Positions 16,174 to 25,201 are shown, numbered from the stretch's first letter. The stretch is DNA of 64,000 bases from Eikenella corrodens (GCF_003990355.1 NZ_CP034670.1:1860001-1924000); one strand, 5' to 3'. Numbers and translations: made by a program. Notes: a model not told the origin generated them from the letters alone.

Positions 16174-16987
16174 CCCTTGTCTCTTGTAAAAAAAACAAGG
16201 ACTTCTCTTTTACCAAAACCCACAACACGATGCCGGTAAAAATCACCGTCTGAATCACTTTGCTGTCGGGATGGGTGGAGAAAATTTCGTTGCCGAGGTT
16301 GGCGCAAAGGTGGAACAAAATGGCCACCGAAATACTGCGGCCGCTTTTCATATAAAGCCAGTTCATCAAAATAACGAAGGCAATCAGGCTGAGCACGAAG
16401 TTGGCCGTGTAAAGCGCGCCTTCGGCGAACACTTGGCTTTGGTAATAGCCCTTCACAAAGGCGAGCGGCAAGTGCCAAAACGCCCAAAACACGCTGAATA
16501 TCAGCGATGATACAAACAGGCTGAATCGTGCGGTGAGTGCATCAGTGCCGTAGCCGTGCCACGCGATTTCTTCGGCAACAGGGGCAATCGCGAGCATAAA
16601 CCACGGCGACAACAGGGCAGATGTGAACGACGGCTGCCCGGTAATTCGGAATTGCTCCCAGCCATGCCCGAAAGTGAGCGATACCAATTGGGCGATAACG
16701 AGCGTAACAGAGCCGAGCAGTGCAGCAATGGCGATATAGCGTTTGGGAAAGCCGTTTAAGCGGAACAGACGGCGTTTGGCATCTGCCCAATGTTCGGGAT
16801 TTTGGTGCAGCAGCCATGCGCCGATGACCGCCGGAGCAAATAATCCCGCCAAACCCAATCCGGCTTGCGCCCATTGGTGCGCGGCGGCATCGGGGCGGTG
16901 GCTGATGTAGGCGGCGGAAAACCAGAGTATCCACGGAATCAGCATGAATAGGAAATAAAAGAGAAACGGGCGATAGGGTTTCGGCAT
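16121..16987 (-). CDS. CPBP-family membrane protease, C-terminus replaced by IS end
   Basis: From the ATG at 16987 (AAAGGA site upstream) the protein has 288 residues with about seven or eight membrane segments. The glutamic-protease motifs of the CPBP (Abi) family are present: APVAEEIAWHGYG (about 155-167) and SVFWAFWHLPLAF (about 190-202), plus a third block with FHLCANLGNE. Family members process prenylated or small peptide substrates, or act in bacteriocin self-immunity. The last ~17 codons (after FFLQETR) and the stop come from the IS1106 end, so the native C-terminus is lost but the catalytic core is intact. Confidence 0.8.
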   Translation of the reverse strand: MPKPYRPFLFYFLFMLIPWILWFSAAYISHRPDAAAHQWAQAGLGLAGLFAPAVIGAWLLHQNPEHWADAKRRLFRLNGFPKRYIAIAALLGSVTLVIAQLVSLTFGHGWEQFRITGQPSFTSALLSPWFMLAIAPVAEEIAWHGYGTDALTARFSLFVSSLIFSVFWAFWHLPLAFVKGYYQSQVFAEGALYTANFVLSLIAFVILMNWLYMKSGRSISVAILFHLCANLGNEIFSTHPDSKVIQTVIFTGIVLWVLVKEKSLFFLQETRGDLCKIPQNPLNSHQDI

Positions 16988-17054
16988 GGGTGTTCCTTTC
17001 ATGTTTAAGGCTGCCTGAAAAAAATCAATCGGTTTTCAGGTAGTCTTTTGTTGT

Positions 17055-17444
17055 TCACGGCTGCAAATAGCGCCGTGCCATCTCCTCTAATTGCCTGTCG
17101 TATGCCTTACAGAATTCGGTTTGGCTGACATCGATCTGCTTGCTGGCCAGTATCGTATCAACCGTCTCTGGCGTGATCGCATCATTTATAAATTCATCTT
17201 GCAGTGTTCGGTAAATCTCTCTGCTCTCTGCCTGTATTTGCGGGTTTTCCCATGTTGCGCTACATTCAGATTGCCTTTTTGCCAACCGGATAAGCTGTGG
17301 ATGTCTTTCATTTTGATGACACGCACCGGTACGAAAACCCAACACACTCATATCCAACAGAAAAGCCCGGCAATCTCGGATGGGCGGTTGCGCGACAGCC
17401 AGTGTGGGGAATAGTATTGATAAGACGATAATTTTTCTGAACAT
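17055..17444 (-). CDS. Small secreted protein of unknown function
   Basis: I start this gene at the ATG at 17444 because an AAGGAG site precedes it and the product then begins with a signal peptide (MFRKIIVLSILFPTLAVAQ). The mature part of about 110 residues contains three cysteines (DCRAF, GACHQ, SECSATW, plus EFCKAY near the end) and is mostly helical by eye. I do not recognise the family. It lies between leuS and the CPBP gene on the same strand. Confidence 0.65.
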   Translation of the reverse strand: MFRKIIVLSILFPTLAVAQPPIRDCRAFLLDMSVLGFRTGACHQNERHPQLIRLAKRQSECSATWENPQIQAESREIYRTLQDEFINDAITPETVDTILASKQIDVSQTEFCKAYDRQLEEMARRYLQP

Positions 17445-17469
17445 GGTTCGCTCCTTGATTGCTATATTG

Positions 17470-17510
17470 AAGGCTACCTGAAAAACCAAATCGGTTTTCA
17501 GGTAGCCTTT
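17470..17510 (-). terminator. Uptake-sequence hairpin after leuS
   Basis: AAGGCTACCTGAAAAACC pairs with GGTTTTCAGGTAGCCTT. It lies just past the leuS stop on the minus strand and is followed by a T-run in that direction. Confidence 0.75.
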
Positions 17511-17527
17511 ATTTCAGCCAAACGGCC

Positions 17528-20158
17528 TTACACCACAATATTCACCAGCCGTTTCGGCACGACGACGATTTTCTTCGGCTCTTTGCCTTCCATAAACTTC
17601 TGCGCGCCGGTGGTGGCAAGGGCGGCGGCTTTCACGGCGGTTTCGTCCGCATCGGCGGCGATTTGGATTTTGTCGCGCAGTTTGCCGTTCACCTGCACCA
17701 TCATTTCTATCTCGGTCTGCACCAGCGCGGCGTTGTCCACGGCGGGCCAGCTTTGCTGCCACAGGTTGCCGCCGGCCAGTTCGCCCCACAGGGTTTCGCA
17801 GATGTGCGGCACGATGGGCGACAGCAGCAGGACAACCGCTTCCAGCACTTCGCGGGCGACGGCTTGGCCGTGTTCGCCGGAGGTGTCGGTTTTGTCGTAT
17901 TGGTTCAGCAGCTCCATCACGGCGGCGATGGCGGTGTTGAACTGCTGGCGGCGGTCGTAGTCGTCCGTTACTTTGGCGATGGTGCTGTGCAGCTTGAAGC
18001 GCAGGTCTTTCAGGCTGCCTGAAAGCGCGTCTTGGCTACCTGAAAACTTGCCCACGCTGCTGCCGCCGTTTTGCACGAATTCGTACACGGTGCGCCACAG
18101 GCGGCGCAGGAAGCGGTGCGCGCCTTCCACGCCTGCATCCGACCATTCCAACGACTGCTCGGGCGGGCTGGCGAACATCATAAACAGGCGGGCGGTGTCC
18201 GCGCCGTAGGCATCGATGATTTGCTGCGGGTCCACGCCGTTGTTTTTGGATTTGGACATTTTTTCCACGCCGCCGATGACCACGGGCTGCCCGTCCGCTT
18301 CCAGCACGGCGGACACAGGGCGGCCTTTGTCGTCCGTCTGCACGCGCACTTCGGCGGGGTTGAACCAGGTTTTTTTGCCATCCGCGCTTTCGCGGTAATA
18401 CGTCGCCGCCAGCACCATGCCCTGCGTGAGCAGTTGTTTGAACGGCTCGCGCACGGACACGATGCCTTCGTCGTTCATCAGTTTGGTGAAGAAACGGGCG
18501 TACAGCAGGTGCAGAATAGCGTGTTCGATGCCGCCGATATACTGGTCGGCCTGCCCCCAATACGCGGCGGCTTCGGGCGCGACCATGTGCGCGTCGTCGC
18601 GTGGCGACATATAGCGGAACTGGTACCAGCTCGATTCCACAAACGTGTCCATGGTGTCGGTTTCGCGCTTGGCCGCGCCGCCGCATTTCGGACATTTTGT
18701 CTCGTAAAATTCGGGCATTTTGGCCAGCGGCGAACCTGCGCCGTCGGGCACGACGTTTTCAGGCAGCACCACGGGCAAATCTTGTTCGGGCACGGGCACG
18801 TCGCCGCAGGTATCGCAGTGGATAATCGGCACGGGGCAGCCCCAATAGCGTTGGCGCGAAATGCCCCAGTCGCGCAGGCGGTATTGCGTTTTCGGCTCGC
18901 CCGCAGAAGCAGCCTGCAACTTGGCGGCGATGGCATCGAAGGCAGCCTGAAAATTCAAACCGTTGAATTCGTTACTGTTTACCAGCACGCCGTTTTCTTT
19001 GTCGGCATACCAGTCCTGCCATTGCGCCGCGTCAAACGGCTGACCGTCCACGCTAATCACTTGTTTAATCGGCAGATGGTATTGTTTGGCAAAGGCAAAA
19101 TCGCGCTCGTCATGCGCGGGCACGGCCATCACCGCGCCGTCGCCGTAGCCCCACAGCACATAGTTCGCCACCCACACTTCCAGCCGCTCGCCGTTGAGCG
19201 GGTTGATGACGAAGCGGCCGGTGGGCATGCCTTTTTTCTCCATGGTCGCCATGTCGGCTTCCGCCACGCTGCCGGCCTTGCATTCGGCAATGAACGCTTG
19301 CAGTGCAGGCTGCTTTTCGGCAGCGGCGGCGGCCAGCGGATGCTCGGCGGCCACGGCCACATACGTCGCGCCCATCAGCGTGTCGGGGCGGGTGGTGTAC
19401 ACCTGCACAAACTCGCGGTGGCTTTCAGGCAGCCCTTCGCGGCTGTCGGCGGCTACCTGAAAACGCACGGTCATGCCGCGCGATTTGCCAATCCAGTTGC
19501 GCTGCATGGTTTTCACCTGCTCCGGCCAGTCCAAACCGTCCAAATCGGCCAGCAGCTGCTCGGCGTAATCGGTGATTTTGAAGTAGTACATCGGGATTTC
19601 GCGCTTTTCCACCAGCGCGCCGGAACGCCAGCCGCGCCCGTCAATCACCTGCTCGTTCGCCAGCACGGTCTGGTCGATCGGGTCCCAGTTCACCGTGCCC
19701 AACTTCTTGTACACAATGCCTTTTTCAAACAGCTTGGTAAACAGGAGCTGTTCCCAACGGTAGTATTCGGGGCGGCAGGTGGCGATTTCGCGCTCCCAAT
19801 CCAGCGCAAAACCCAGGCTCTGCAACTGCTTGCGCATATAGGCAATGTTTTCATACGTCCATTTGGACGGCGCAACCTGGTGGTTAATCGCCGCGTTTTC
19901 GGCGGGCATGCCGAACGCGTCCCAACCCATCGGCTGCAACACGTTGAACCCCTGCATTTTTTTGAAGCGGCTGCGCACGTCGCCGATGGTGTAGTTGCGC
20001 ACATGCCCCATGTGCAGCTTGCCGCTGGGATAGGGGAACATGGAGAGGCAGTAGAATTTGGGTTTGGCAGCGTCTTCGGACACATTGAACGCGCGTTCGG
20101 CCGCCCATTTCCGCTGCGCGGCGGGCTCGATGGCGGAGGGTTGGTAGAGTTCTTGCAT
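17528..20158 (-). CDS. leuS: Leucyl-tRNA synthetase
   Basis: This 876-residue class I synthetase attaches leucine to tRNA-Leu. The HIGH-type motif HMGHVRNY is near residue 49, the editing domain CP1 occupies about 225-420, a zinc-ribbon segment CDTCGDVPV...CPKCGG lies around 440-495, and the KMSKS loop is near 630 in GGVEKMSKSKNNG. The C-terminal anticodon and tail regions are complete. Inside the gene are uptake words of more than one dialect: AAGCAGCCTGCA (Kingella type, 18907-18918), AGGCTGCCTGAAA (about 18009) and the Eikenella form, so parts may have been exchanged with relatives. Confidence 0.97.
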   Translation of the reverse strand: MQELYQPSAIEPAAQRKWAAERAFNVSEDAAKPKFYCLSMFPYPSGKLHMGHVRNYTIGDVRSRFKKMQGFNVLQPMGWDAFGMPAENAAINHQVAPSKWTYENIAYMRKQLQSLGFALDWEREIATCRPEYYRWEQLLFTKLFEKGIVYKKLGTVNWDPIDQTVLANEQVIDGRGWRSGALVEKREIPMYYFKITDYAEQLLADLDGLDWPEQVKTMQRNWIGKSRGMTVRFQVAADSREGLPESHREFVQVYTTRPDTLMGATYVAVAAEHPLAAAAAEKQPALQAFIAECKAGSVAEADMATMEKKGMPTGRFVINPLNGERLEVWVANYVLWGYGDGAVMAVPAHDERDFAFAKQYHLPIKQVISVDGQPFDAAQWQDWYADKENGVLVNSNEFNGLNFQAAFDAIAAKLQAASAGEPKTQYRLRDWGISRQRYWGCPVPIIHCDTCGDVPVPEQDLPVVLPENVVPDGAGSPLAKMPEFYETKCPKCGGAAKRETDTMDTFVESSWYQFRYMSPRDDAHMVAPEAAAYWGQADQYIGGIEHAILHLLYARFFTKLMNDEGIVSVREPFKQLLTQGMVLAATYYRESADGKKTWFNPAEVRVQTDDKGRPVSAVLEADGQPVVIGGVEKMSKSKNNGVDPQQIIDAYGADTARLFMMFASPPEQSLEWSDAGVEGAHRFLRRLWRTVYEFVQNGGSSVGKFSGSQDALSGSLKDLRFKLHSTIAKVTDDYDRRQQFNTAIAAVMELLNQYDKTDTSGEHGQAVAREVLEAVVLLLSPIVPHICETLWGELAGGNLWQQSWPAVDNAALVQTEIEMMVQVNGKLRDKIQIAADADETAVKAAALATTGAQKFMEGKEPKKIVVVPKRLVNIVV

Positions 20159-20433
20159 GATGTCGTTTTACCGATGTTTTCGGATAGATTGGAAAGCTGC
20201 GGATTATAAGCCAGCAGCGGGGGCTACGCCAAACAAGATAGCAGTAGGAAAAATAATCGGGCAGCTGTTGCTTGAAACAGCCGCCCGTGGCAATTTAGTG
20301 ATTCTGACCAGTATACAGATTGAAATAAGCTGGCCACATTTCTCCGTGGGCAGAGGCTACCTGAAAGCACCAGCCTGAATAAACTGAAGCCATCGCTTTG
20401 GCTAGCCGATATAAACAAACTCTCCAGCCCGCA

Positions 20434-20536
20434 TAAAAAAAAGCCATCAATACCAAGGGAGGAAGTATTGATGGCCAACTTGCGGGAAAACGTCTACTTA
20501 CTATCCATGCTGCCTACCAAGAAGCAGCACAGATGC
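20434..20536 (-). ncRNA. Candidate ~100-nt small RNA
   Basis: On the minus strand a promoter (-35 GCGACA, 17-nt spacer, -10 TATAAT at 20542-20547) fires into a short gene-free stretch. The predicted transcript has a first hairpin (TGCTGC/GCAGCA), a single-stranded middle, and a strong terminator GCCATCAATAC/GTATTGATGGC followed by eight or nine U. The terminator loop reads ACTTCCTCCCTTG, containing an anti-Shine-Dalgarno CCUCC. There is no credible reading frame. The layout resembles Hfq-dependent sRNAs of Neisseria that target ribosome sites, but identity with a known one is not established. Confidence 0.65.
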
Positions 20537-20541
20537 GGCGC

Positions 20542-20570
20542 ATTATATAGAACACGTCTCACCTTGTCGC
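20542..20570 (-). promoter_or_regulatory. Sigma-70 promoter of the candidate small RNA
   Basis: The perfect -10 box TATAAT is preceded by a 17-nt spacer and GCGACA, which matches TTGACA at four of six positions. The predicted start site is near 20535. No gene follows except the terminated short transcript. Confidence 0.65.
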
Positions 20571-20738
20571 CACTTAATTGTCGTTATTTACCCAAATACG
20601 GCAATCTGCTGCGATAAAATTGCATAAAAACACAATTTGCCAACAATACGAGTGTTTACTTTAATTAAGATTACTACCAGTATCTAAACAGTATTTTTTA
20701 ACACTTCTTCACTTTCGGCTTATTCACGCCGTGCAATG

Positions 20739-22502
20739 TTATGTTATTTCAAGTGTTGCATTTTTGTCATCATCTGCTGTATTCATCTTTTTAACGGCTT
20801 GCCGCACCTTCTCCGGATCGCTCAAGCGCAGCAGCTTTTTCACCTGTGCCGCCAGCTCACCGGCATGGCTTTGAATGATTACATTCTTTACAGCCAAAAG
20901 ATTGCTGGCATTCATGGAGAAGCGGCGCAAGCCCAAGCCGAGCAGCAGGCGGGTGAAATGTAAATCGCCGGCCATCTCGCCGCATACCGACACCGGCTTG
21001 CCCATGCGTTTGGCGGTGCTGAAAATATGATGCAGCAGTTTTAACACTGCCGGATGGGCGGGCTGATAGAGATAGCTCACGCTATCGTCGCCGCGGTCTA
21101 CCGATAAGGTGTATTGAATCAAATCGTTAGTGCCCACCGAGATGAAATCCAAGTGTTGCAGGATATGGCCCACTGTGAGTGCGGCGGAGGGGATTTCAAT
21201 CATCGCGCCCACCTGCACTTCACCATATTCTGTGCCGCGTTCGTCCAGCTGCTTACGGGCAACCGCCAAATGATTGATACACTGTCTCACTTCGTCCACC
21301 GAAGTAATCATCGGCCACATGATTTTCACCGGGCCATGCACCGCTGCACGCAAAATTGCGCGCATTTGGGTGCGGAACATCGTCGGCTCGGCCAAGCATA
21401 AACGGATACCGGTCATGCCCAGCGCGGGATTGAGCGCATGGCCTTCGCCAAACCAGCGCGGGTTTTTGTCTACACCCAAATCCACAGTACGCACGGTGAG
21501 CGGCTTGCCTTTGAGCTTTTTCACAATGCCGGCATACACGCGGTATTGCTCGTCCTCATCGGGCAGGTTGTCGCGGTTGAGAAACAGGAACTCACTGCGA
21601 AACAGCCCCACGCCGTCGGCAGAAAGGCGGTGCATCAGGCGCACATCTTGGGCAGATTCGATATTGGCCAATAGCTCGATGTCTGCGCCGTCTTTGGTGG
21701 TGGCGGTGATGTCTTTTAGCTTGTTGAGCAGGCGGCGCTGGCTGCGGTATACGCGGTCGCGCTTGCGGTATTCGCTGAGGATTAAATCGTCGGGGTTGAT
21801 GATCAGCACGCCACTGATGCCGTCCACGATAATCCAATCATCTTGGCTGATGAGTTCGCGTGTGTTGTAGAGCCCGATCACGGAAGGGATATCCAGGCTA
21901 CGCCCCAAAATGGCGGTGTGGCTGGTGGGGCCGCCGGCATCGGTGGCGAAGCCGGCAATATGGTGTTCTTTAAAATATACTGCGTCGGCAGGCGACAAAT
22001 CGTGGGCAATCAGGATGATGTCGTCGTCTAACTCGCCTGCTTCGGGCATGAAATCGGTGTTCTGCCCCATCAGGTTTTGGTAAATCCGCTCGGCTACCTG
22101 AAGCATATCCTGCTTGCGTTCGCGAAGGTATTCATCTTCAATCGCATCAAACTGCTCGGCCAGCTTGTCGGTTTGCAGCTTCAACGCCCATTCGGCATTG
22201 ATGGCCTGCGCGCGCAGAATATCAATTGGCTCGCGGGAAAGCGTAACGTCGGTCAGAAGCATCAGATGTAGCGAAATAAACGCGCCCAATTCGGTTGGCG
22301 CATTTTCCGGAATGGCGCTGCGCAATCGCTCCAGCTGTCGGCGCGTGGCCTTGATGGCGGCATCGAAACGTTCGGCTTCCGCATCAATTTCTTCCGGCGC
22401 CAAATCCAGCTGCGGCACTTCCTCCATACCGCGCACCACCAAATGCGCCCGCCCGATGGCAATCCCGCCGCCTGCTGCAAATCCGTGCAACACCACGCTC
22501 AT
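20739..22502 (-). CDS. ptsI: PTS enzyme I (PEP-protein phosphotransferase)
   Basis: This 587-residue enzyme I takes phosphate from PEP to its active histidine (GGPTSHTAILGRSLDIPSVIG, about residue 190) and passes it to HPr. The C-terminal PEP-binding domain includes LFRSEFLFLNRDNLPDEDEQ, GIRLCLAEP and SVGTNDLIQYTLSVDRGDD, ending with the cysteine block VSVCGEMAGD. It is the last gene of a three-gene cluster with HPr and a mannose-type EIIA. No sugar permease is nearby, which suggests a regulatory phosphorelay. Confidence 0.95.
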   Translation of the reverse strand: MSVVLHGFAAGGGIAIGRAHLVVRGMEEVPQLDLAPEEIDAEAERFDAAIKATRRQLERLRSAIPENAPTELGAFISLHLMLLTDVTLSREPIDILRAQAINAEWALKLQTDKLAEQFDAIEDEYLRERKQDMLQVAERIYQNLMGQNTDFMPEAGELDDDIILIAHDLSPADAVYFKEHHIAGFATDAGGPTSHTAILGRSLDIPSVIGLYNTRELISQDDWIIVDGISGVLIINPDDLILSEYRKRDRVYRSQRRLLNKLKDITATTKDGADIELLANIESAQDVRLMHRLSADGVGLFRSEFLFLNRDNLPDEDEQYRVYAGIVKKLKGKPLTVRTVDLGVDKNPRWFGEGHALNPALGMTGIRLCLAEPTMFRTQMRAILRAAVHGPVKIMWPMITSVDEVRQCINHLAVARKQLDERGTEYGEVQVGAMIEIPSAALTVGHILQHLDFISVGTNDLIQYTLSVDRGDDSVSYLYQPAHPAVLKLLHHIFSTAKRMGKPVSVCGEMAGDLHFTRLLLGLGLRRFSMNASNLLAVKNVIIQSHAGELAAQVKKLLRLSDPEKVRQAVKKMNTADDDKNATLEIT

Positions 22503-22504
22503 GT

Positions 22505-22774
22505 TTATTCGCCTTCGTCAAAATAATTGTTGATTAACGCCACCAGCGCCTGCATGGCCGCCTGTTCGTCGGCGCCTTCGGTTTCAATTTCAATCACCGA
22601 GCCCTTGGCTGCCGCCAGCATCATCAAGCCCATGATGCTTTTGCCGTTTACGCACTTGCCGTTGCGGCACACCCGTACTTCCGCCGCAAACGCGCCTGCC
22701 GTTTGCGTAAACTTGCTCGACGCACGCGCGTGTAGCCCCAGTTTATTGATAATCTCCACTTCCTGTTTCAGCAT
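22505..22774 (-). CDS. ptsH: Phosphocarrier protein HPr
   Basis: This 89-residue HPr carries phosphate between enzyme I and EIIA. The active His15 lies in KLGLHARASSKF and the regulatory-site serine in NGKSIMGLMMLAA (about 46). Its start overlaps the end of the EIIA gene by 7 bp and ptsI starts 2 bp after it, so the three genes are translationally coupled. Such a Ser46 region in Neisseriaceae often goes with an HPr kinase, which is not in this window. Confidence 0.95.
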   Translation of the reverse strand: MLKQEVEIINKLGLHARASSKFTQTAGAFAAEVRVCRNGKCVNGKSIMGLMMLAAAKGSVIEIETEGADEQAAMQALVALINNYFDEGE

Positions 22775-23181
22775 ACGCCCTGCTCCTCTTCCGGCAACAC
22801 CAGCATAATCCCCGCCAAGGCCGATTGGCGCACCGATTCGGCCAGCGCCAGCAAATCATCGGCCTTTTCCGCCTCCTGCACCGCCTTCACCATCATCGGC
22901 GCATTCAGCCCGGTGAGCATCACCATGAGGTAGTGCGGCAGCAGCCGGCGGCCGATATTGCACGGCGTGGCGCCGAACACGTCGGCCAAAAGCAAAATGC
23001 CGTCGGCAAACGCCAAACGCTCCGCTGCTGCTTGGGCTCGTGCGGCAGCCGCATCCGCATCTTCATCTGGATTCACGCCCACAATCGCCAAATGCGCCGG
23101 CATCTGCCCGAAAAAATGCCGGGCCAGCTTGGTGTACGACTCGCCCAGCGTTTCATGCGTGATAATCATCAAACCAATCAT
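22768..23181 (-). CDS. PTS mannose/fructose-type EIIA protein
   Basis: This 137-residue EIIA-Man domain protein begins MIGLMIITHETLGE, placing the phosphorylatable histidine at residue 9. Other family blocks are GILLLADVFGATPCN (about 81-95) and VMLTGLNAPMMVKA (about 105-118). It is a stand-alone domain with no EIIB, EIIC or EIID in the window. In Neisseriaceae and other betaproteobacteria such solitary EIIA proteins form a phosphorelay with HPr and enzyme I that senses metabolism; that role is inferred here. Confidence 0.9.
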   Translation of the reverse strand: MIGLMIITHETLGESYTKLARHFFGQMPAHLAIVGVNPDEDADAAAARAQAAAERLAFADGILLLADVFGATPCNIGRRLLPHYLMVMLTGLNAPMMVKAVQEAEKADDLLALAESVRQSALAGIMLVLPEEEQGVC

Positions 23182-23380
23182 GTATTTCTCATTTCATTGC
23201 AAAAGTTTTTTCAGGTAGCCTGTAAGCAGGAAAGCAGGCTGAGGCTACCTGAAAGTGTTTAATCGGCCATTTTCCGTTTTCAGGTAGCCTTTGGCAACAG
23301 GCAGGCGGCAAGCAGATACGGCAAGCCTTGCGATAAACTAGGAGGCGACAGCCGCCAGAAATCACCATGTTAAACGGTTT

Positions 23381-23484
23381 TATAGTGAATTAACAAAAAC
23401 CTGTACAGCGTTGTCTCGCCTTGCCGTAACGTGTGTACTGTCTGCGGCTCGCCGCCTTGTCCTGATTTTTGTTAATCCACTATA
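23381..23484. repeat. Correia-type repeat, 104 bp
   Basis: The element runs from TATAGTGAATTAACAAAAACC to TTTTTGTTAATCCACTATA with the standard core. It lies in the 369-bp gene-free region 23182-23550, which also holds five or six uptake sequences and nothing else I can identify. Confidence 0.88.
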
Positions 23485-23550
23485 GCCAGCCCTTAGGCAA
23501 TAACAAAACTTCAGGTAGCCTCTTGCTTGGCAACAGGCTACCTGAAAACT

Positions 23551-24045
23551 CTAACTCAGCCAATAATACACATACAGCCCGAAAATACTAAACAGCACCA
23601 CCAGCGCACAGCCCAACTTCGCCACTACGCCCGCCACAAAGCCCAAGAGCGTGCCCAGCCCAACTTTGCCGGCGGCCCACAAACTGCGTTGTGCCGCAAA
23701 TTCCCCCACTGCCGCGCCAACCAGCGGGCCCAGCACCATGCCCGGCAGTGCAAAAAACAGCCCCACAACGCCGCCCGCCAGCGAGCCCCACAGCGCCTGT
23801 TTGCTCGCCCCGGTAAATTTCGCCCCCAACAGCCCCGCCACATAATCCAGCGTCCAGGCGAGCGCCATAATCAGCCCCAACACCGTCAGCGCCGTGGTGC
23901 CGATCACCTCGTAATCCTGGCTGTAGGCCAAGAGCCAAGTGCCCGCAAACATCAGCGGCATCCCCGGCAGCAGCGGGTGTATCGAGCCCGCCAAACCCGC
24001 CAGCAGCAACACCAGCGCCAAAATAATCAGCAAAGCCGTCATCAT
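23551..24045 (-). CDS. DUF456 membrane protein
   Basis: This 164-residue protein consists almost wholly of hydrophobic segments (five or six predicted helices) rich in glycine and alanine. The pattern SIHPLLPGMPLMFAGTWLLAY, LDYVAGLLGAKFTGASKQALWGSLAGG and GLFFALPGMVLGPLVGAAVGE is that of the DUF456 family of small inner-membrane proteins. The ribosome site is AAGGAA before the ATG at 24045. Function is unknown. It is divergent from suhB. Confidence 0.8.
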   Translation of the reverse strand: MMTALLIILALVLLLAGLAGSIHPLLPGMPLMFAGTWLLAYSQDYEVIGTTALTVLGLIMALAWTLDYVAGLLGAKFTGASKQALWGSLAGGVVGLFFALPGMVLGPLVGAAVGEFAAQRSLWAAGKVGLGTLLGFVAGVVAKLGCALVVLFSIFGLYVYYWLS

Positions 24046-24151
24046 TAAATTCCTTTATCAAACAAGGCAGGCAAATTCCCGCATGCCAGCCAAATAAGGC
24101 CGCCGCCGCCGATTTAAAGCCTGGGCGCTTTTGCCCATCTGCCGCCCAAGG

Positions 24152-24157
24152 TATAAT
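24152..24157 (+). promoter_or_regulatory. Likely -10 box upstream of suhB
   Basis: A perfect TATAAT lies 98 bp before the suhB ATG, with TTTGCC 16 bp upstream of it as a weak -35. The context TATAATGCCGC is also found before xseA. Confidence 0.45.
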
Positions 24158-24254
24158 GCCGCCCCAAACATCGGCTGCCGTTTCCGGCACAGCCTTTTCA
24201 TTTTCAGGTAGCCTGCCAGCGGCAGCCTGCCCCCACTACCTAAATCGGAGAAAT

Positions 24255-25046
24255 ATGAATCCCGTCCTCAACACCGCCATCAAAGCCGCCCGCCGCGCCG
24301 GCGATATGATGCTGCGTGCCGCCAACAACCTGCCCGCAGTTAAAATCGACAGCAAAGCCTTCAACGACTTCGTTTCCGATATAGACCGCACTGCCGAAGA
24401 AATCATCCGCGAAATCCTGCAGGAAGCCTATCCCCAACACAAAATCACCGCCGAAGAAGGCGGCAGCAGCGGCCCCGAAAAAGCCGAATACGAATGGATT
24501 ATCGACCCGCTCGACGGCACCACCAACTACCTGCACGGCCACCCCCAATACGCCATCAGCATGGCGCTGCTGCATAAAGGCGTATTGCAGGAAGCCCTCG
24601 TGTATGCCCCCGAGCGCAACGACCTCTACCTCGCCTCACGCGGCGAAGGCGCCCTGCTCAACGACCGCCGCATCCGCGTATCCAGCCGCATCGAGCTCAA
24701 CCGCTGCCTAATCGGCACCGGCTTCCCCGTGGTGGATCAAAGCATGATGGAACGCTACCTGAACATCCTGCGCGACTTCCTCACCAAAACCGCCGGTGCC
24801 CGCCGCGAAGGCGCCGCCTCGCTCGACCTGTGCGCCGTGGCCTGCGGCCGCTTCGACGGTTTCTTCGAATTCAACCTCAAACCCTGGGACATCGCCGCCG
24901 GCGCACTGATCGTACAAGAAGCAGGCGGCATCGTAACCGATATGCGTGGCAACGAAGGCTGGCTCGAAAGCGGCAACATCGTAGCCGCCCCACCCAAAGT
25001 GCTGGCGCAAATGCTGCAAACCATCGCCCCGCACTTGGCTGCCTGA
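24255..25046 (+). CDS. suhB: Inositol monophosphatase family protein
   Basis: The ATG at 24255, after a GGAGAAA ribosome site, gives 263 residues. The magnesium-site motifs are present: AEEGG (about 78), the signature WIIDPLDGTTNYLHG (about 92-106), and KPWDIAAGALIVQEAGG (about 214-230). SuhB proteins dephosphorylate inositol-1-phosphate and, in proteobacteria, also work with Nus factors in rRNA antitermination. nusB is elsewhere in this window. The gene appears to be transcribed alone. Confidence 0.92.
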   Translation: MNPVLNTAIKAARRAGDMMLRAANNLPAVKIDSKAFNDFVSDIDRTAEEIIREILQEAYPQHKITAEEGGSSGPEKAEYEWIIDPLDGTTNYLHGHPQYAISMALLHKGVLQEALVYAPERNDLYLASRGEGALLNDRRIRVSSRIELNRCLIGTGFPVVDQSMMERYLNILRDFLTKTAGARREGAASLDLCAVACGRFDGFFEFNLKPWDIAAGALIVQEAGGIVTDMRGNEGWLESGNIVAAPPKVLAQMLQTIAPHLAA

Positions 25047-25172
25047 TACCCCTTGCACAATATAAAGACTACCTGAAAACCGGCAACGCAAGTTTTTGCG
25101 AAGCTAAAATTTCAGGTAGCCTTTTAAGCGGCCGGCCGATATACAGATAGCTTGGGATATTCATATTAATAA

Positions 25173-25201
25173 TTGACAGAACCCTTACCAGCTCTTATTC
25201 T
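25173..25201 (+). promoter_or_regulatory. Sigma-70 promoter for the DASS transporter gene
   Basis: A perfect -35 TTGACA (25173-25178), a 17-bp spacer and TATTCT (25196-25201) precede the transporter start by 82 bp. A GGAGAGG ribosome site follows. The rest of 25047-25283 holds uptake sequences and one GTTTTTGCGAAGCTAAAA module. Confidence 0.7.

Noticed and set aside
20224..20478. Minus-strand reading frame of 84 codons in the leuS-ptsI spacer
   Set aside because: It overlaps the terminator hairpin of the candidate small RNA, has no ribosome site and gives a low-complexity Leu/Ser-rich product.
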